Below, one piece after another: positions 60,191 through 64,000 of a stretch of DNA of 64,000 nucleotides (its first letter is position 1; every line of letters begins with the position of its first letter). The DNA comes from Bromus sterilis (taxonomy: Eukaryota; Streptophyta; Magnoliopsida; Poales; Poaceae): NCBI GenBank assembly GCA_950022295.1, contig OX465597.1, positions 394,945,016-395,009,015 on the forward strand. The letters are read 5' to 3'. A model generated the notes under the pieces. That model saw only the letters and a program-made list of their open reading frames with translations, did not search any database and had not been told where the DNA came from. Both the position numbers and the translations under genes were made by a program.

Positions 60191-60445
60191 CTAAACTATG
60201 ATATATACTAGAAGAGCGGTCACTATGAGGAAGAGTGGAATTATGTAGTAGCTAATGAAGCGCCGCCTCCGATCTTCCTCTCGCGCTAGCGTAAATCTCA
60301 AGTAACTAGCTTCCGCTTCCTCTCTGGTATTGAACCCTCTTTGGCTGCCGCCCGGGAACCGGTGCACTTGAGCCTGACACTCTGGCCACTCATCGTACAC
60401 TCCTGGAACCTTCCCTATGTACACGGCATAGCACTTCTTCGCCAT
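60191..60445 (-). CDS. Small protein: viroplasmin/RNase H1 N-terminal domain plus membrane tail
   Basis: The frame is an uninterrupted 84 codons from ATG 60445. Residues 3-50 (KKCYAVYIGKVPGVYDEW, then AQVHRFPGG and REEAEASYLRF) match the small nucleic-acid-binding fold found at the N-terminus of eukaryotic RNase H1 and in caulimovirus viroplasmin. A basic EEDRRRRF stretch follows. The last 20 or so residues (YYIIPLFLIVTALLVYIIV) are hydrophobic and look like a membrane anchor. There is no RNase H catalytic domain. It lies about 750 bp inside the transposon terminus, in the same sense as the next gene. A host cDNA capture or an old transposon accessory gene is possible. The membrane prediction is by eye. 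Confidence 0.7.
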   Translation of the reverse strand: MAKKCYAVYIGKVPGVYDEWPECQAQVHRFPGGSQRGFNTREEAEASYLRFTLAREEDRRRRFISYYIIPLFLIVTALLVYIIV

Positions 60446-60814
60446 CGATGATCTATGTACCTATTAGAGATGCATATTCATTATAAGAATTCAACAATAG
60501 TACACAACATAATATACTTGAGCAACACGAAGACAAAAAGTTAGTGAATAGATGCAACATAAAGTAACATACATAATATAATATACACACGTTGTTCATG
60601 GTACCCCAACTAATTCACTAGCTAGCAAGCGTTACGCAAGTAGTTCAACATTACCGTTAAATTACATCACAAAGGTTTCATATCGCTTCCAAAAGTACAA
60701 ATTCAACCGAGACATCATCATCGGCATAGTCAATACACTAGAACTTCCATCCATCCATATCTGGGAGGACGCACCCTAGCTTATTAAACGGCATAAAGTC
60801 CAAAAGCTGCATTC
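60446..60814. other. Spacer between the two CACTA genes
   Basis: AT-rich DNA with no supported gene. It probably holds the 3' end of the upstream gene and the promoter or leader of the small gene. Confidence 0.5.
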
Positions 60815-63800
60815 CTACGCGAGTTTTAACATCAGCTCACGATATTGGCCGTGGTAGAACATCCCCTTCTTGTTGACGACTTCTTTCATGATGATGGTTG
60901 CAATATCCTTCAGGATGCGAAAGAAGTCATCTCTTACTTTATAATCCGGTTCGGCTAAGTTTTTTTCCCATATCATGATATGATTGTCATCTTTGCTTGC
61001 CATCCGAAGACGTTGCTGATCCTTTCTGAACTCCATCATGAGATGGATGACATACTATCCATCATTTGTACTTCCTTCCGGTTGATGGATACTGCAGAAG
61101 TTGGTTTTATGCGAGAAACACGGCGCGCCCTTCCTTCATGACTTTTTCTCGATGTGGCCACCCCTCATGCCGAAGCCCTGAAGAGCGGAATCCAGAAGAC
61201 TCATTACTTTGGTGTAGTCTTTCCTTTTGATGTTCCTAGACGAGTCAAAATACACGGCATGGGAGACTCGTGGGAAAAGAACGATAAGGACGGCGTGCCC
61301 CTCGCTGCGCAAAATAAATGCACCTCAAATTAGCTAGCCTCCATATGAGCAAAGGAATGATTGAAATGTAAATGCAATCGGGCAATGACTTACATTGGAT
61401 GATAAGGCATGAGAACCATTTCCTTCTCCTTATTCATCAGCATGAAATTTTCGATGTACTCCCTAGCAGTTTTAAGTTCATAGTGACCGAGCGACAAGAA
61501 GAACTCATGCATGTAGTATGGATCTGCCACCGCGATTTGCGAGATTTCCTCTCTTTTGATGACAAAGCTCATATGGAGCGCAAAAAGGCGGACGATCGTA
61601 AAATCGAGCCGCCTAGTGAGGAACATATCAAAGATGTGATCAAACCGCAGGAAGAACACTTCCGCAGGCGCCCTGTCGACGTAGCCCATGCCCGGAGGCA
61701 CACGCACCGCATAAAGTGGATATCCTGGATCCTTCGATGCGAGAAGGCTTTTCTCTGTCGATAGTACATGGTCGTGCAGTCTCCTGAGATCCCCTGATAT
61801 GATCTCCAGCGGTTTCGGCGGGAGGATCGGCTCGCCCGCGACATGGATCAACGCCGTACCTTTCATCGGTACACGGTCTGCAAAACCGGTTGGCGGAACC
61901 GACTTACTGCTAGAAGCATTGAAAGCCTTTTTGGCAGCTAAGTCTTTCCTATTCGGTCTCTTCCTCGGCTTCTTCTGGGGGAGAGGTTGTGATGAGCCTT
62001 TCATAGCGCCCTTGATCGCCAACCCAAGTGTTGACGGGCTGAGCAAGGGTTGTTCATGCTGGTTTGAGGCGGCATCTGGAGGCGTGCCTTGCAAGGGTTG
62101 CACGAAGAGAGACTTTTTGCACTCAGGCCTAGGATGCTCCTGCTCCGACAAAATATCCATCTCCTCGTCCACATGCTCCTTATTGGCCGAGTCATATGGC
62201 TGACTCATCATTTCTACTTCCTGATTAATGAAGGCGGTGTTGAGGAATTGCATAGGGTCACCATCCTCGTCCATGTCATCATCCATTGCTTGCTGGAGCA
62301 CGGGGGAGAAATCACGATCCACTCTGCTTGGACCGCCTTCCTCGCGTCGCTCGCCGCTCTCACCCAGCATAACAGGCGGCGCTAATAATTGCGGAGGCGG
62401 GGTGGTGGTGTTCATACCTTCTTGGGGATGTGTTGTCGTTGGTGTGGTCGTCACGGCGACCGACTCGACACGAAAAAGACCCTTCGGCCATAGGATGAAA
62501 TAGCCCTTGCAGTCTACATGCAGCTTAGGGGTCTCGTCTTCATCTCCCCCGAGTTGTACCGGAGGAGCCAAATCCTCGTGGCCTGGTTTGACACTCGCCA
62601 CGGAAACCTTGAAAGTGGTATTGGGCATCTGCATGGTGTGGGTCATCCGATCCGTGGGATTTATTATCGTTGCCTTTCCCACATCCACTGTCTGGCCATT
62701 GATCATGTATAGTAAGGTGCACGGGGTTCTCTCGGCCTGCGAAAACATGTCTACGGCGTCAGACATCCAAAAGGCAACGAAAAAGGGATATATTATATAT
62801 ATGTTGGTGTGACACATAATTACCGTGAGGGTGTCGAGCTCAGCCAAAGGCGAAGGCCTGCCTAGCACGCCAGAGACAGAGGACGGGATGCTATGAGCGG
62901 CTAATGGAGCATGTCCGGATGCGAGAGCAGGCCCCGCTGGTGCGATGTTCACCGAGTTCCTCCAGACGAAGCTTCCACGGGGAAAATCCGCTGCCATTTT
63001 GTCTGGATTTCGCTTCGTCCACTCGATAACAGCCGGGATCAAGGATGAAACCGAAGCTGCGAACTCATCTCTACAGGCAGCTAAAGCTGCATTGACTGCC
63101 GACTTGATCATCTCTTGTTTGGTCGCTTGTTCAGTCTCAGCTGCTTTTTTCTCAACCGCAAGCTTCACCTTCTCGTCGATGTTGACCTAACTAAACTTCC
63201 TTCTCTGCCTTTTGGCCTCAGGGTCCTCGTGGTAGTAGTGCTTCCACTGGGCACCGTCTCCGACGCCGTGCACACGTCCATGCTGCGGCCGAGTGTCCAA
63301 AGGGAGGCCCTTCATTATGTTCAAGGCCCGGTTGAGATGGGTGTCCCACTTGGGCCTCATCGTCGACTGAGAAGATGAGTCGCTTTCGGCATCAAGCTTG
63401 TGTTGCTCTTTCTGCGAAAGAAACATGGACCATTTACAAATGTTACTACAACGTGTATTCTGACTTGATGATAAGCTAATATAAGGTGGAAAAAAATATT
63501 ACCAGTAACCTCATCAATTCCCTCGTGGGCGCGTCCGTGGACCAAACCTTTTTCTTCGAGTCCCACTTGTAGCGCGCCCTGATGAAGTCATACTCCTGGG
63601 GGTCGGTGAACTCCGCCAAGGGGTCTGGGATCCCCGCGGCTTCACGTTCCGCATCCTCCTTTTCCCATATGGGCCTTTTGTCAATGTAACCACGGCTTCC
63701 GAGGCGGTGTTTCCCCGTGTTCCTTTTCTGAAGCCCCTTGAATTTTGCGGACCTAAGCTTGGCTTCGTCGGTAGCGCAAGTGTCCTTGAATTTTAAGAAC

Positions 63801-64000
63801 TCAGCTTCCGTAAGTGATGGATTGTCCGATAAAATCTTGGACAAAGGTTTGTTCTTCTCAATCAATCGTTTCACCCTCACTTTCCGCGCGGACAATGCGT
63901 TGCTGAACTTGACCATGGCGGCGGCGTTTATGTCAGTCATGGCATCATCATCCCACGGAGTTTTGCTCTCATCCCGATCCGGGAACTTGAATCTGTTGTG
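60815..64000 (-). pseudogene. CACTA transposase-associated gene, multi-exon, partial
   Basis: Coding is open to the right edge, so the true start is outside. Exons read 64000-63503, 63411-62824, 62736-61394 and 61304-60815. Introns start GT and end AG: 63412-63502, 62737-62823 (87 bp, itself free of stops) and 61305-61393 (GTAAGT to GCGCAG); the frame joins across each. The first exons (GYIDKRPIWEKEDAERE, DFIRARYKWDSKKK, MRPKWDTHLNRALN, HGRVHGVGDGAQWKHYY) resemble the Ptta/En/Spm plant transposase-associated family. The middle is acidic and Pro-rich, then basic (KKPRKRPNRKDLAAKK, a likely nuclear signal). The last exon (GHAVLIVLF, AVYFDSSRN, HLMMEF) resembles a Ulp1/C48 protease fold, but the position of the catalytic Cys seems to be lost. 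Stops at 63187-63189 (TAG), 61136-61138 (TGA) and 61055-61057 (TAG) make it a pseudogene. Confidence 0.75.

Larger units (their letters stand above)
59704..64000 (-). mobile_element. CACTA (En/Spm) DNA transposon, left end; continues beyond window
   Basis: The terminus CACTACTAGGAGAAAGG starts at 59704. It is followed by a subterminal repeat zone with AGTAGCGC words in both directions, then two minus-strand genes. CACTA termini, subterminal arrays and 3-bp target duplications define this superfamily; the 3 bp before the end are GGA, but the other end is outside. The catalytic transposase would lie further right. Confidence 0.85.

Overview
The window looks like intergenic DNA from a large grass genome, most likely a Triticeae species (wheat, barley, rye or a relative). 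I see no ordinary host gene. Nearly every base belongs to nested transposable elements: three Ty3/Gypsy chromovirus copies with unusually long (about 4 kb) LTRs, three Athila-like Ty3/Gypsy copies that lack pol, an older LTR element with its own minisatellite, a gag-only element with a different primer site, a 5'-truncated LINE and one end of a CACTA (En/Spm) transposon. The family assignments come from motifs I can read (primer-binding sites, polypurine tracts, 5-bp target duplications, zinc knuckle, protease, RT and integrase signatures). The Triticeae assignment is inference.

Layout. 1-3208: a LINE fragment (239-2146) sits inside an old LTR whose left part is present twice. 3209-23159: a minus-strand element ('El0') with a 0.92-kb LTR, a TGGCGACTCC-type primer site and a long repetitive gag-like frame. 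It is split by Chr1 (7257-21361, plus strand), a complete 14.1-kb chromovirus with ATTTT target duplications, 4.08-kb LTRs, a broken gag-pol and an extra open frame before gag. 23160-31060: Athila-like element A1 (minus) with gag and protease but no RT or integrase; El0 was inserted in its 3' LTR. 31061-36772: a fragment of a third LTR family (LTR3), then Athila-like element A2 (minus), which carries a different, non-gag gene, then an opposite-oriented LTR3 copy with a primer site and a minisatellite. 36773-51502: Athila-like element A3 (minus), inserted in that minisatellite with CACGA target duplications and itself split by chromovirus Chr2 (39091-48766, minus, TCATT duplications). 51503-51635 is the rest of the minisatellite. 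51636-58886: Chr3, a third chromovirus (minus), truncated at both ends and lacking gag. 58887-59703: unclassified LTR-like sequence. 59704-64000: the terminus of a CACTA transposon with subterminal repeats, a small gene for a viroplasmin/RNase H1 N-terminal domain with a membrane tail, and a multi-exon transposase-associated gene that runs off the window.

Relative ages follow from nesting: LTR3, then A1 and A3, then El0 (in A1) and Chr2 (in A3), then Chr1 (in El0). No element looks autonomous now. The gag-pol frames carry stops and frameshifts; several differences between copies are C-to-T or G-to-A, as expected for methylated, silent repeats. The observations most worth a second look are the pre-gag frame in Chr1, the foreign gene in A2, a premature stop shared by Chr2 and Chr3, palindromes conserved across all chromovirus LTRs, the hairpin minisatellite, and the small membrane-tailed gene in the CACTA element.
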